A stretch of 64,000 nucleotides of DNA from NCBI RefSeq assembly GCF_963678635.1, contig NC_087069.1, positions 55,100,928 through 55,164,927 on the forward strand, written 5' to 3'. This stretch comes from Symsagittifera roscoffensis (taxonomy: Eukaryota; Xenacoelomorpha; Acoela; Convolutidae). Numbering within the stretch: position 1 is the stretch's first letter; each line of letters starts with the position of its first letter. A program made the position numbers and the translations under genes. The notes below the pieces were generated by a model that saw only the letters and a program-made list of their open reading frames with translations, made no database searches and had not been told where the DNA came from. This document shows, one piece after another, positions 50,016 through 61,463 of the stretch.

Positions 50016-52790
50016 TCATTCCCAAGTTTCGATTGGTATGACGCTCAAGACTGCTCCCGTATCAAGTAACCCACATAACTGAGTCTTTTTGCCACTTATG
50101 TCTAGCACGTGCCCTGTCACATCTGCCTCCGTCCCGATGTGCATCGCATCTTCTTCAAGCATGGCGCAGTGTCCATTCGATCTCACTTTCAACTCTTCTT
50201 TCCCTACGTAGATTTGCCCAATTAGGTCTTCGTCACATGTTATCATTGTCCTGGTATAGATGTTGATTCCATCTATATTTAGCATCACCTCGTGTGGACC
50301 ATAAGCTTCAGTATACCTGTTATCAACACGTACCGACTTGCTGCCCCCTCTCGTGAGTAGTGCTCTCAACGCTCTAGAAGTCGTTTGTGGGCTTATACAA
50401 CTCAAGTAATCTGCGTACACGTCAATGTGCATTATTGTCTGGTCGCTCGGTTCGCTCAAGTTTCTGGTTACCTCGTGGCCGCCCACTGTGATTATCGACA
50501 TTATTCTAGCCCCAATTTTCGATATGCCGAATGGCTTTCCCGTCACCATTTTTACAGTGTTACAATTCCCGGTCTTTGTCGAGCCCGGTACAGCATCTGG
50601 TGTTGGCTTTGATCCAGTTAATGCTTCGTTGAAATTCTGTCTTTCGATCTCCTGCTTTAGTCGTTGCTCTATTTCTTTCGCAGCCAGATCCTGTTTCACT
50701 TTGGTAATTGCTTCCGTCGCCGCTTTCTCATAATTTATCGCTAGAGAGTTCCCGGCTGCGGATTCTATCGCACCATTAACATGTGTTACAGCTTTCACTG
50801 TTTTCGTCGGCAATTTCATGCTTGGTGCTCCTAAGTTCCTAGATTCAAACTCGTTTTGTCTATTCCGCTGATTCTGCACCGCCGCTAATGCCAACTTATG
50901 TTTGGGGTGACTCTGGTCCTTGACCGCTTCCCAGAACAAGGGACAATCCATTCTGAAGAGCCCTTCTTGGTTACAGAAGAAGCATCTCGCGCCTATCTTG
51001 ATGATTAAGCCACTATAGTACTCGTGTTCCTCCATCTGGCTCATGTCCACCTCATCCGGTGCGTATCCTAGACTCTTCATGCCTTGTTTGTAAGTTGTGC
51101 AGTCAGCCACGTGGTGATCCGCCGACCCGCAGTTCGCGCATGATCTGCGCTTGTTCATGTCATCTCTAGGCTTGTACCATGACGACCTCTGAGGTTGGCT
51201 TCCCCCTTGCGTGTTCCTGGTTTCTGAATATGAGTATTTCTTGGGCTTCAACAGCATGTATTCCCTTGATTTCTGTCTCATTTCTTCTGGGGTCGGTGCG
51301 CTGTCATTCGACAATGTGTAGTATGTTGCTAACATTGTTCTTAAGTCATCACTTTTTACCCCATCAATGAACTTCGAGGCAATGCTAAAGTTTCTTCTGT
51401 TTGTCGACTCCTCTGGGTCACTCCTTCTTCTCAAGCTTTCAAGGTCATCTAGGAACCGATCAATTGACTCATCGTCCCTCTGCCTTCTCTTTTGAAATCG
51501 CATCATTGCTTGGTGACCCTTCATGCCTGACCCGAATCGATTCAGCAATATTTCGAAGATTTTGTCCGCGGTATCGCGTTCTTCTTCTTTCTTTGCAACC
51601 ACGCATTTTAATGCCGTGCCTTCCAAGTTGCTGAGTATGGCTGTGCATGCTTGTCTTTCATCATTTAAGTTATCTTGCTCTAGGTGTAATCTCATCACTT
51701 CCACCCAAGTGTCAATGCATCCATCGGAGTCGTCTTTGAATTCTTTTGGCTTCTTGAAAGTTTTTCTTGATTTTCCATCTCTCCTATCGCTCGAGTCAGT
51801 GTTCCTCGTGGCGAAGGCCTCTAGAGTCCTGTTCATCATCTCCCAAGTGCTTGTCCACGTCATGGCATCCGGACCTGCGTTGCTGTTAGCTGTTGAGTCC
51901 CCCGGACCACTCATTGTGTTTGATGTTCCATTTTTCATGATTGTTTTAGCAGCCGTTGATGCTATGCTTACCGCATCCCGGGTTAAAAGCAACGGTGTCG
52001 ATTGCCGTTTGTTCCTTTGTGGTTCTACAAAGTCAACTCTGGTGCCTTGCGTGCGATCCGCTGCCGGTCTTTCTTGTGAGGTAGAATTTCTCAAGATTGC
52101 ATCCAATTTCGCCTGTATTGCACACGAACTTTCGGCCTGATTCCTGTTCCTTGTGTCCATTCTCTTTTCCAGGCTACCTAATTGGCTGTTGACATCATCA
52201 TATCGGTTTTTCAACTGTTGCATATCTTTTTTGATGTTCTTATCTCGTTCTTCATTGGTGGCATCTACCTTGTCTGACATCTGCTGGATTTTCTCGTCTG
52301 TCGCCTTAGCCAGGTTAAAGAAACTATCCAGATACTCGTGTTTGTTGTATTTCAACTCTTTCCTTATTAAGTTTCTATCTTCCTCACTGTACTTTAGTTT
52401 TTTGTCGATCTGATTTAGTTTTGCCATCAGGTCGCCAAGCTCAAGAGTAGCTGTTTCATGATCAGCCGTTGTCTTGTTTTCGGCTGTCGCTTCTGTTCTG
52501 GCTTGTTCTTCCTTTAGGTCGGCTTCTGTCGCCTTCGTGCTCACTGTCCCAAATGTTCGTGCTCTTTCAGTTTTTGATTCTTCGGCCGTGTTGTCTCTCG
52601 ATTTCATTCCGACCATCATCGCCAACTTTTCTGTAAAAGATGTCTTCTTTACTTGGGAGTCGTCTTTCACCGTTTCTCGGGTATTGCCTGTTGTGTCTTC
52701 CAACGCGTCTATCGGCGAAAACTCCACGGTTTTTGGATTTTGATCTTCCATATGGGGCATCAGTGTGGATTCCGTTGTCTTCTTCTCCAC
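50016..52790 (-). CDS. element G Gag and protease
   Basis: 924 codons. Residues of about 115-235 form a coiled coil. About 345-490 is a retrotransposon capsid-like region (DTWVEVMRLHLEQDNLN, KIFEILLNRFGSG, RFLDDLESLRRRS). A CCHC knuckle CANCGSADHHVADC is followed by a second, CFFCNQEGLFRMDC, in which His is Leu. Near the end the aspartic protease motif LLDTGAVLSVIP appears, so protease is fused in frame to Gag. The first in-frame Met is not the true start: the frame continues from 53022 across a 1-nt shift. Confidence 0.9.
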   Translation of the reverse strand: MEKKTTESTLMPHMEDQNPKTVEFSPIDALEDTTGNTRETVKDDSQVKKTSFTEKLAMMVGMKSRDNTAEESKTERARTFGTVSTKATEADLKEEQARTEATAENKTTADHETATLELGDLMAKLNQIDKKLKYSEEDRNLIRKELKYNKHEYLDSFFNLAKATDEKIQQMSDKVDATNEERDKNIKKDMQQLKNRYDDVNSQLGSLEKRMDTRNRNQAESSCAIQAKLDAILRNSTSQERPAADRTQGTRVDFVEPQRNKRQSTPLLLTRDAVSIASTAAKTIMKNGTSNTMSGPGDSTANSNAGPDAMTWTSTWEMMNRTLEAFATRNTDSSDRRDGKSRKTFKKPKEFKDDSDGCIDTWVEVMRLHLEQDNLNDERQACTAILSNLEGTALKCVVAKKEEERDTADKIFEILLNRFGSGMKGHQAMMRFQKRRQRDDESIDRFLDDLESLRRRSDPEESTNRRNFSIASKFIDGVKSDDLRTMLATYYTLSNDSAPTPEEMRQKSREYMLLKPKKYSYSETRNTQGGSQPQRSSWYKPRDDMNKRRSCANCGSADHHVADCTTYKQGMKSLGYAPDEVDMSQMEEHEYYSGLIIKIGARCFFCNQEGLFRMDCPLFWEAVKDQSHPKHKLALAAVQNQRNRQNEFESRNLGAPSMKLPTKTVKAVTHVNGAIESAAGNSLAINYEKAATEAITKVKQDLAAKEIEQRLKQEIERQNFNEALTGSKPTPDAVPGSTKTGNCNTVKMVTGKPFGISKIGARIMSIITVGGHEVTRNLSEPSDQTIMHIDVYADYLSCISPQTTSRALRALLTRGGSKSVRVDNRYTEAYGPHEVMLNIDGINIYTRTMITCDEDLIGQIYVGKEELKVRSNGHCAMLEEDAMHIGTEADVTGHVLDISGKKTQLCGLLDTGAVLSVIPIETWE

Positions 52791-52791
52791 T

Positions 52792-53022
52792 TCATCTACG
52801 CTCTGTCTCTAGATCGATTTCAATTGTGGGCTCCGCCTGTTTGTCTTTGGCACCTTCTCTCGTCTTGTTCTCAGTACTACTCCTCGTGCTGACCATACTA
52901 ACTGAAAAGTTTTCTTTTGTCTTCTTTTGGCCCATTGATGTCGTTCCGCGCAGCGACGAGTTATATTTCGTGTTTGATCCAGTTGACCTTTTTTCGAGCA
53001 CCGGTACCCTACTCCGTCTCAT
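52792..53022 (-). CDS. element G Gag N-terminus
   Basis: 76 codons starting MRRSRVPVLEKRS, whose start is conserved in element N (23403). The frame ends at a TGA because of a 1-nt shift relative to the main Gag frame. Confidence 0.8.
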   Translation of the reverse strand: MRRSRVPVLEKRSTGSNTKYNSSLRGTTSMGQKKTKENFSVSMVSTRSSTENKTREGAKDKQAEPTIEIDLETERR

Positions 53023-53378
53023 TATTTCTATTTACAATTGCTCCTATTTACAATATTACTATATACACAATTCTATTCTAAGAATAAAATCTTTTGTGGA
53101 AAAATTATTAAAAGGAAATATACAACGTGATAAAAACGATGTTCCCAGTTCTCTTTCAAAACCTTTCGAGAAACTTTCTTTATTTGTGGTCACAACCGTA
53201 CCGGGTTCCGACTAGTCTTGTTCTGTTTTAATTCTGTCTTAAAAAACTTATTGTAATTTTACTCCAATTTTTATACCGTCCCAAGACTTCCAGTTACCGT
53301 CCCTACTCTTCTTTGTACCGTCCCAGGCTTCTTTCTACTGTCCCAAGAATGTCCGGTACTGTCCCAGTACTTTTTGCC

Positions 53379-53905
53379 AGTGTCCCAAGACCCCTGTCCC
53401 GAGAGTACTATCCCAAGACCACTGTCCCAAGACTGTCCCAAGACTACTGTCCCAAGACTACTGTCCCAAGACTACTGTCCCAAGGCTACTGTCCCAAGAC
53501 TACTGTCCCAAGACTACTGTCCCAAGACTACTGTCCCAAGGCTACTGTCCCAAGGCTAGTGTCCCAAGACTACTGTCCCAAGACTAGTGTCCCAAGGCTA
53601 CTATCCCAAGACCAGTGTCCCAAGGCTACTCTCCCAAGACTACTGTCCCAAGGCTACTGTCCCAAGACCACTGTCCCAAGACCACTGTCCCAAGACCACT
53701 GTCCCAAGACTGTGCCGTCCCAAGACTGTACTGTCTCAAGGCTGTACTGTCCCAAGACTGTACCAAGACTGCTCTGGTCCAAGACTATCCCAGGATTGCA
53801 CTGTCCCAAGACTGTCCCCAGACTGCACTGTCCCAAGACTTCTTTGGCACTGTCCCAAGACCTCTCTGGTACTGTCCCAAGACTTCTTTGGCACTGTCCC
53901 AAGAC
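53379..53905 (-). repeat. 14-bp leader minisatellite of element G
   Basis: CTGTCCCAAGACTA units (the reverse complement of the N-element unit) repeat with variants. Unit flavour differs between the two copies: AC(T/C)A here, GG or AGG in N. The arrays have therefore diverged or expanded independently. Confidence 0.95.
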
Positions 53906-54770
53906 AGTTAACAAGTGTTTGAGCGGTGGGACCTCCTTCTTCTTCGTTGTAGGGACTTCTTGATTCACTGTACCTTGTACCACCACTCAAGCTCTAGTAA
54001 AAATTTTCCCAAAAACCCTCTCTTGATGGCCAAATGCTGACCCCCCCCCCCCCTTTTTTTTTTTAGTTACCTCTTTTTCACTGTTCCAAGCAATTTGAAA
54101 CCAAAATTTGTGCGCAGGTATCTTGTGATCACGTGTTTGTATAAAAACCAATCGAAAATCTTCACCAAAATGCAACAAAAAATCTAAACAAGTAAAAATA
54201 ATAAAAACAGAGAGATGAACCCACCTAAAATTCAAAGGTGACAAATGTCTACCTTCTATCGAAAAAATGTCTGGTACCTAATTGCCACGCGTTTTCCTCC
54301 CCCAACTAATGATTTTATCGGATCTCACAAAAACTTTCTATGTCCGTTCCCCCCTACCAATCCGACCAGGGTACCTGCCTTAACTCGAGTTTAAATTTGG
54401 ATATCCACCTATTATTACCAACGCGTGTTAATGACTAATGTAACTAAATCAACGATGTCGATTAATTAGTTACTCTAATTTCCCCCCTTTTTACAATTTG
54501 CAACCGCCAACCTCTAACCTAACCAGCCCCCCTTCTAAACTCCCCCTTTTTAGCCCCCCTTCGTAAGCCTAAAATTACCTTAAGCGCCGGGTGCTAAACC
54601 TCTCAAGAGAAAACCGTAGACCTGTCTCCAGGCCTGCTCAAGAAAAAACGTTCCTCAAAACCGGGGGATTTCGCTTATCCAATTTGCAACTTATCGCCTA
54701 TAATGTAATGTGGATTTTAACGATACCCGTTCTGCCCAACTTGAGAACTCGAGAACTGCCAAATCCTTCT

Positions 54771-54965
54771 TGGCTACTTGCCCACTCGACTGGTCACCTC
54801 TTCCAGTCCAGTCTCCTATTGGTTCAGCTCAAGTGCTCCTGAACCACTTTCCCACTCGGCTGGTCACCTCTTCCAGTCAAGTCTCCTATTGGTTCAGCTC
54901 AAGTGCTCCTGAACCACTTTCCCACTCGGCTGGTCACCTCTTCCAGTCAAGTCTCCTTGTTGTCC
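54771..54965 (-). repeat. 70-bp tandem repeats in the leader of element G
   Basis: About 2.7 units with AGTCTCCTATTGGTTCAG, matching 21407-21598 on the other strand. Confidence 0.9.
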
Positions 54966-55412
54966 AGCTAAGTTCCAAGCTATCTGAAAACCCTTGACAA
55001 CGCCCTACACTCGGGCACTTTATTGAGGTTACTGGGTTAAATTGCTAGGTTGATCGAAACGATCGAACTTGTAAAACAGTATGGATATACTATTTAATTA
55101 TTATAAAGGTTTGATCCAACTAATCTGGTGTCAAAGTCACTGTCTTTTTTCGTTTTATGGTTTTTGTTCCTTTTTCTATTCTTTTTTGGTTTTTGTTTCG
55201 CTTTTTGTCTTTTTGCTCGTGTTTTTGTCCCCCTAGTTGCCCCCTTTTACTCGGTTAGCTAAGCCTCGTTCGGAGAGCGTACCAGGAAGTTTTCTCGAGT
55301 TTTCTTAAAAAGCTATCACGGTACAACCGGAAGGTTTGCACGTTCCTGCCGAACCGTACCACCGGTACTCTAGAATGGGCATGCAGCCATAAGGAGCGCC
55401 ATAAAAACACTA

Positions 55413-56321
55413 TGTAACATTTGTCTACTGTAGTCACACATGAGGCTTAAGAAAAATAGGCCCTATAACCATTGGCTCAAGAGTCAGGGACACTATCTAT
55501 CTCTTGTGTTTTTCTACCTCAAATCAGTCGGAGCCAATTCGGTTCGCTTGTGACATGAGACTACGACCCGTTACAGCTTAAAGGCTACTACCAAAATATC
55601 CCCCCACTCTAGAATTAAGAAGGTCCCCATACTTAGGTCTCTAGATACCCAAAATACATGAACGCCGTTAAAAACCGGGTCGGAACAATCCGTTAAGTTA
55701 CTTTTTATTAGATAGTGGAACTTTGATCCATTTCAGATGGATCAACCTAAAACTCGCCTTACCTCAACATAACAATCATAAAACACACTCTAGAAATTTA
55801 AATTGGGTACTCACATCGTAGCACGTTCAAGAACTGGGAGTAATTAAGTTGGTAAGCAACTCGAGAATTGAATAATATAACTAAATGAGTTTAATGTTTA
55901 TCAGTTTCAATAACAGGCACAAGTTTGAACTCTAGATTATGGTTTCTCGTGAACCATTGGGACACTCAAGCTGTCCACCTTTCCATCGAAGGTTCACTCT
56001 AGTCCAGTTTGAATAATAATCCAGTCGAGCAATAATAGTCCAGTTCTCGGGAATACGCTTCCTTCTGTTTCAGATAGGACAGCTCTACTCTAGTTTTATT
56101 GTGACGGTAATTGCGGATAGCAATTTCCTACTGCTTTATCTGGCAACTTTCCCGCGATTGTTACTCGATCGTTCTGATTTCTCTTTTTCGGTTTTCAGTT
56201 ATCGCGAGAAAATCGTGCATGACAGGCTCCATTCGACTTTTTGAAAAATCAAATTTCACTCCAAAATTAAGCGTTCTTGTTTTTGTCAAGGTCAAACTTC
56301 CAAATATGACCGACTGGCACA
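55413..56321 (-). repeat. 5' LTR of element G
   Basis: Plus-strand TGTAACATTTG to GACTGGCACA, i.e. TGTGCC to GTTACA on the element strand, 909 bp. It contains the undisturbed site (CTCTAGAAATTTAAATTGGG) into which the Penelope-like element inserted in the other LTR. Confidence 0.93.
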
Positions 56322-56910
56322 ATCTTTATCGAAAATGGATCAACCCTTTCCCCCAACTCCTAGCTTCTCATCGTCGTACAATAAATTCAGATGTTAAATA
56401 AATTCAATTCAAGACATAACCGGGAAGCTAAAAGTTTACATAAAACAGTTTCAATTCAAATCCCGAGACCCCTCCGGATTCCTGAATCCGGGGAAATAAC
56501 GCCCTTATCTTCTTTCCGGAAGGCTGTTTTTCTACCCTTCACCGTTGTTGTGATCGGCTTTGCAACGATTGTAGCGACACAATTGTTGGAACTCAGAGCG
56601 GTCTCTGCTAACTCTGCTTTTTCTTCGATTCTGATTTTCTATTTTCTCGTAGTTATCCTCGTCGCAACTATTATTGTTCTGATTTTTCACTGGTTTTCTT
56701 CCAAAATGGTGGTTTTTGCCGTTTCTCGGAAGTGCGACTTCTCAGTTCGAATTTTTAAAAATTCAAAATATCAGAATATACTGACCTTCACCGTTTGACC
56801 AATTGTACCAATAACGTCACTAATCTCTCAAAACTGTCAATTTGGTAGGTTAGCTGCTAACTATTCGAAATCGCCGAATCTGCATTTTTGTCCAGTCTGG
56901 TCGAATGTCA
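56322..56910 (-). repeat. probable partial LTR of element R
   Basis: A CTGTCCGGGGAGTA stretch, on the minus strand just above 56911, matches the polypurine-like sequence before the LTRs of N and G. The sequence below it starts TGACATTCGACC and would be the beginning of the 3' LTR of R. Element G may have inserted into it at 56321. No second LTR copy is in the window to confirm this. Confidence 0.4.
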
Positions 56911-56927
56911 AATACTCCCCGGACAGC

Positions 56928-57844
56928 CCGGTCAATGTCCCCATTGAATCTCGCAATGTTCGTTAAATTGGTACAGTGTCATCAAACCGAAATTACAAAA
57001 TGCACGAAATTACTTTTATTCGCGTCATATCGACTCACTGCAGAATATATGGCATCATACTACACTACTATAGCCTTCCAAATTCTTTCACTAATCTGCA
57101 CTTTGAGGATATGACTTAAGATAAAACAAATTTTCTGACTTCCAACGCCAATGTCCTGATTTTTAACCTTTTTCTCCTAGATTTTAAAAGATGTTGTTTT
57201 GCAGGACAGTCCTGCCAACCAACAAGCTAAAATTATCCTACTATGCTTCTTCCCTTCGGAAATATTGGTTGTTATTGTCCTGAATATTAAAATTAAGGAA
57301 CTCTGTGGTTAGAAAAAACAATTTAACAATCTCCCTCTTCAAGAGATAATCCAAGTCTTTCATGTCACCACAAAGTGATCAGTCGTCCTAATTGATTAAA
57401 AACAATAATGCAGGCTGGAATATTTAGATATACTCTTTGCTCAAGCCTTTCTAAATAAATTGTAAGTGTCTCTAAAGCCACTAACTAAAATCAAAACGCA
57501 AAAATATAAATGCAGCAAATTCTTTAAATTTCAAAAATCAACTAAAATTTTTCAGTTTTCAATTACAACTTGGTTGCTTAGTTTCTCACTTGAGTTTTTG
57601 TCACACACATAAAACAATTCTGAGTTTTAACTTCTTCTTTTCGTCACTTCTTTGTTTCTCCTTTTTTGGTCGTTTAGAAGTTCTAAAACTTCTAAATTCT
57701 TCTAATTTTCTTTCTTTTTGCATCTTGTTTTCCGGACATTTGTCAATGCTCCATCTCCTCCTCCTGCGACATCGACTCTGCACTTTCAGTTTCTGTGTCT
57801 TGCAACACATCGTTAGCTATTCTGACGCTGCTGGAACCAGTCCT
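56928..57844 (-). other. 3' non-coding region of element R
   Basis: AT-rich, between the ORF3-like end and the polypurine-like stretch. Nothing further recognised. Confidence 0.45.
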
Positions 57845-58430
57845 CTAACACTTCTGCTCTTCTACCCTTTGTTTATAACAAGGTAGGGGAACCACGTTAG
57901 ATTCTCTGTTTCTGCAGAAGCTGTTGTGGAGACACAACTTCACATTTCTCTCCAAATCTTCCTTCAACATTTCTTCTTTTTCCTTTCCACTACGTTCACT
58001 TGTCCTGGAAATTCTCTCCACGGCTGTGGTCACTGCATTCCGATGAGTCACGAAAGCTGGCTTGAAAGCTCATATCCCAATGTCCAGCTGATACCCAATG
58101 TACTTTCTGCAGTGCTTCGACATATGCTTTTTGGCATATTCGTACAGCCATGCAGTCATGTTGGCTCTAAACCATGGCATCAGTCGTCTTCTTGCCCGTA
58201 TCTTTTTCATTTCCATCGGAATGTTTAGAATCTTGCACATTGTCTCAAAAGATCTAAAATTTTTAGACGATCCAATTTCTGCAAATGTTCTCTCGTTGGC
58301 GCCTCTCCTGTCTATTGTTCTCTTTCACATGAGCTTCCAGCCATCTTATCGCCATCATAAATCCCACTATCACTATCGTTATGGGCCGTGATGAGTCTGG
58401 TAAACCAATGGAGAGCAGCTCTCCAGAGTC
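57845..58430 (-). pseudogene. element R ORF3-like C-terminal end
   Basis: 58051-57845 encodes THRNAVTTAVERISR and VKLCLHNSFCRNRES, matching the LTHRNAITTGWKRV and HNSFCLNRES blocks of element G. Upstream codons to 58430 match G in changing frames (a MPWFRA-like block), so the region is frameshifted. Confidence 0.7.
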
Positions 58431-59242
58431 TCAGATCAATACCAGATTACTACGCTCGGGGTACCACCATGTTTGCAGCAAGCAATGGCAGGGAAATTCG
58501 TCTTGTGTCAACAAGATGCTCCTCCAATTACGCTTTCCCGAAGCTTCCAGCATTGGTTCCACTTCCATCATCGCTCGGTGGACTTCATCATTCTCTTCTA
58601 CTGTATTGTAATCTGTAACGGTTGATCCTTTCTGTTTTTGTCTCTCAAAGTCACTGAAGTTCCCACTCACGTATCCCATGAACTTCCTTCCCAGTATCAA
58701 TTCTAACTCCTCCTTTGTTCTCTTTGGAACTGCTGCGAACATTTTGCACAGTAACTCGTAAGATTTTTCTGACATTTTCGCTAGTCTCACGCACTTTGGC
58801 ACTGAGAAGGCTCGATCCACGATCGTTCTCAAACTTTTTACATGCACAGCTACGAAAGGCACCGGGTATCTGCTCTTGCACATTGGAGCGAATGTCGATC
58901 CCGCCAAGTGTCGTGCTCCTGATGGTCTACGATAAGTTTCACTGTGTCTGATGTTCATTTCCGCCTCGATCGCTCCTCTCCATTTTCCTATGTGCTTTTG
59001 CTCAGTTTGCAAAACCCCTGGGAACACCTCTACACTGATAGCTGTGACCCTCTAATGTTTCTGTTCTAGATTCAATTGTGACTCTAAAGAACCAAACCTG
59101 CTGTAGAGTCCTAGTGCAGTCACTAGATTCACCTCGGTTCCTCCATGGCAATCTGCGATCAGTTCCGTTTCCGTCCTTGCTTTCATCACAACGTTCCCAA
59201 ACAATATCGTCAACTGCTTGTGTTGCTTCTCTAGGGTTTTCA
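58431..59242 (-). pseudogene. element R ORF3-like region
   Basis: 59027-58431 is open and contains DRAFSVPKCVRLAKMS, VEENDEVHRAMMEVEPMLE and EFPCHCLLQTWWYPE, clear counterparts of G at 35.3-36.3 kb. The preceding part to 59242 is in another frame (DCHGGTEVNLVTALG-like). Confidence 0.75.
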
Positions 59243-59856
59243 CGCAATCCAAACTTCCACAAGTGTGAACTTCCAGTCCACAGACTTCTGCCAGACAGCT
59301 ACCAGGTTTGACCCAGTCTTCTGGTCCCCAGCAAGGCAAATCCACTTTGTCTTCCCCGTTGCTCCTGGAGGCTGTTGTCATCACATTATATATGATATTA
59401 AGGTCACGCAGGTTACAGTCTGCATTTAGTTCCCTCTGCACATCTTGTGTTGCCGTAGTATCGAGTCAGCGTTGGGGCTATGACGCCACGATGGTCTTAT
59501 CAGTTCCCACACTACCATAAAGCTCGTTCTCAGTAATTCATCTGAGAATCGCAATCCAAACTTCCACAAGTGTGACCTTCCAGTCCACAGACTTCTGCCA
59601 GACAGCTACCAGGTTTGACCCAGTCTTCTGGTCCCCAGCAAGGCAAATCCACTTTGTCTTCCCCGTTGCTCCTGGAGGCTGTTGTCATCACATAATATAT
59701 GATATTAAGGTCACGCAGGTTACAGTCTGCATTTAGTTCCCTCTGCACATCATGTGTTGCCGTAGTATCGAGTCAGCGTTGGGGCTATGACATCACGATG
59801 GTCTCATCAGTTCCCACACTACCATCAAGCTCGTTCTCAGTAATTCATCTGAGAAT
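59243..59856 (-). repeat. 307-bp tandem duplication inside the ORF3-like gene
   Basis: Units 59243-59549 and 59550-59856 are nearly identical, and a third begins at 59857 before diverging. Each encodes the Cys/His motif region (GSCLAEVCGLE, HTCGSLDC). Because 307 is not a multiple of three, the duplication shifts the frame. Confidence 0.92.
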
Positions 59857-59876
59857 CGCAATCCAAACTCCACTCG

Positions 59877-60653
59877 TTACCACCTTAGCAACACCGCTTG
59901 CTCGTAATCAAAGAAGCAATCGCGTATGTCTTCGCTCAGGAAAGGCTTGTACGCTATCCCTATGACTCCGGACACGTAACTGTATGACTTCTTCCTGATC
60001 GGTCCACAGTACTCACTGGATTTCGGCAGTGCTCCCATAGATTCCTTAGTGAGCCTCAGTCCCTTGTTTGAGAGTCTCCTGATTTCGCCTATTTTTCTCA
60101 TGGGTTCTAGCTCCTCAGGTTCTTTCACGTTCACCCTCATTGGCTCGCTTTGATGCATATCCAGCAGTGCTAGCAAGAGTAAGGCTTTCTCTCGTTCATC
60201 GCTTTCTCTCAGCATCTTGACACAAGTGTTCAATACTGGCACTGAAATCTGCTCGATCATGAATCGGATGAAACAGAGAGCATCTCTCCGCTTTGCGCAC
60301 GCTACTACTGCTCCCTCTTGGTTTATCAGATCCCTCATGCTCGTCATCAGGAATACCTTCTCTGCTTTTGATCTTTTCCTTTCTTCTGAATCATTTTCCC
60401 CGCGAGTCAGTCCCATCATGGACCAGGCGAACCTCAATTGAAATTCGGTTCTAACTTTAAGTACTGCTATCAGAGCGTGTATCCTCGGCGTAGTCCTCAT
60501 TTCTTCTTCAAAGTACCGTAACACCACTGCTTTCCTTGGAAGGCTCACCAACTGCTCAATCGTCTCTGCCTGCATCTCAGACGACGCTAGAGTCCCATAC
60601 GTTTTCTGCTTGAGGGTGAAGCCTTGCAGCATTGTCTCCAGATAACCTTCCAT
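59877..60653 (-). pseudogene. element R ORF3-like region with YVSGV motif
   Basis: Open for 258 codons: RRDALCFIRFMIEQIS, EIRRLSNKGLRL and SYSYVSGVIGIAYKPFLSED. These align with ATCFLRWIMSMM and GYQYVSGVMGIAYNPFLD of G at 36.3-37.9 kb. It is cut by the tandem duplication downstream. Confidence 0.78.
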
Positions 60654-61378
60654 GGCACTCTTTTCTTCTCCAGAGCCATTAAGTATCCTCTAGCCGAGTT
60701 ACTGTACTCCAACATCTCCAGATATCCACCGGCGAGTTCATCTATTGACACAGTCTCCGACACTGTCATTCGGTTATATTCTACTGGTACTAGTTGTCCC
60801 ACAACACTTCCCTTTCCGTGGTTCATGGGAGACGGTTTAAAGTCTTTCAAAGTACTTTCTCCACATTGGCTGAGTATCTCCATTTCCAATGTTGCTCCAG
60901 TCAGAGTGCGGTCACTTCTTTTGGATTTATAACCTGTCGACTTTATCCCTGCCATGAGAATGGGTGGCACCAATGCTACATCAGTAAACATTCTATCTGT
61001 GCCAGGCAATCGATCATCACCTTGTCTCAAATCCATGACTTCTTCGACGCGTTTCCTTTTTGCTGAGTTGACAGCTTTTATCGATATTTCCGAATCCACC
61101 TTCGTCTTTCCCGCTCTCCTCGGTATCACTTTGTTGCCTAGTTTCATCTTCATCTCATTGATCTTATCAGTCACCGATTTCGATCGCATCGTTCCCTTCC
61201 TGGTTCTCGACAGATATACCAACTCTCCTTGATCCTCTTGCGGTGTCATCTCGATAGGAGAGTTCGCTTCACTTTCGTCAGTGGCCGAGTCAATCAACAA
61301 ATCACTCAACCTCCCTTCACACTGATCGAGTTTGTCAAGGACTTCCCGCATCAGTGGTCGGTTGAGACCTACTTTCAA
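60587..61378 (-). pseudogene. element R ORF3-like linker region
   Basis: 263 codons, hydrophilic and basic (KRKRVEEVMDLRQGDDRLPG), ending in a frame that overlaps the next block. It occupies the place of the Ser/Lys-rich linker of G at 37.9-38.8 kb, though similarity is weak. Confidence 0.6.
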
Positions 61379-61463
61379 AATGGACTGGGTTTCGTAGCTC
61401 TGAACTACTCTTCAGACTTCTTCCATGAATGCCACTCTGTCCAATCTACATCCCGTCCTATTT

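Larger units (their letters stand above)
53023..55412 (-). other. leader of element G
   Basis: About 2.4 kb of non-coding sequence between the 5' LTR and Gag. It contains the minisatellite, a poly-C/T stretch near 54,043-54,064 and the 70-bp repeats. Homologous throughout to 20914-23402 in inverted orientation. A primer-binding site should sit next to 55412; TGGCGCTCC about 12 nt in is only a weak candidate. Confidence 0.8.
29532..56321 (-). mobile_element. element G: giant Ty3/gypsy-type LTR retrotransposon with extra ORFs
   Basis: On the minus strand the 5' LTR is 56321-55413 and the 3' LTR is 34633-29532, the latter split by a Penelope-like element. Subtracting that insert and its duplicated target leaves about 22.6 kb. 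Order: LTR, leader with minisatellite, gag-pro-RT-RNase H-IN (53022-45461), macro-like ORF (about 45440-44233), ORF3 (43715-35051), polypurine-like GAGTCCGGGGAGTA, LTR. Domain order RT-RH-IN is that of Ty3/gypsy. The LTRs differ at roughly a dozen sites by eye, so it is young. Stops and frameshifts in all three coding units make this copy defective as read. ATC triplets flank it; no clean longer target duplication is seen. Confidence 0.93.

Noticed and set aside
55390-55412. Primer-binding site TGGCGCTCC next to the 5' LTR
   Set aside because: It starts about 12 nt inside and only nine bases agree between N and G; no tRNA match can be checked here.
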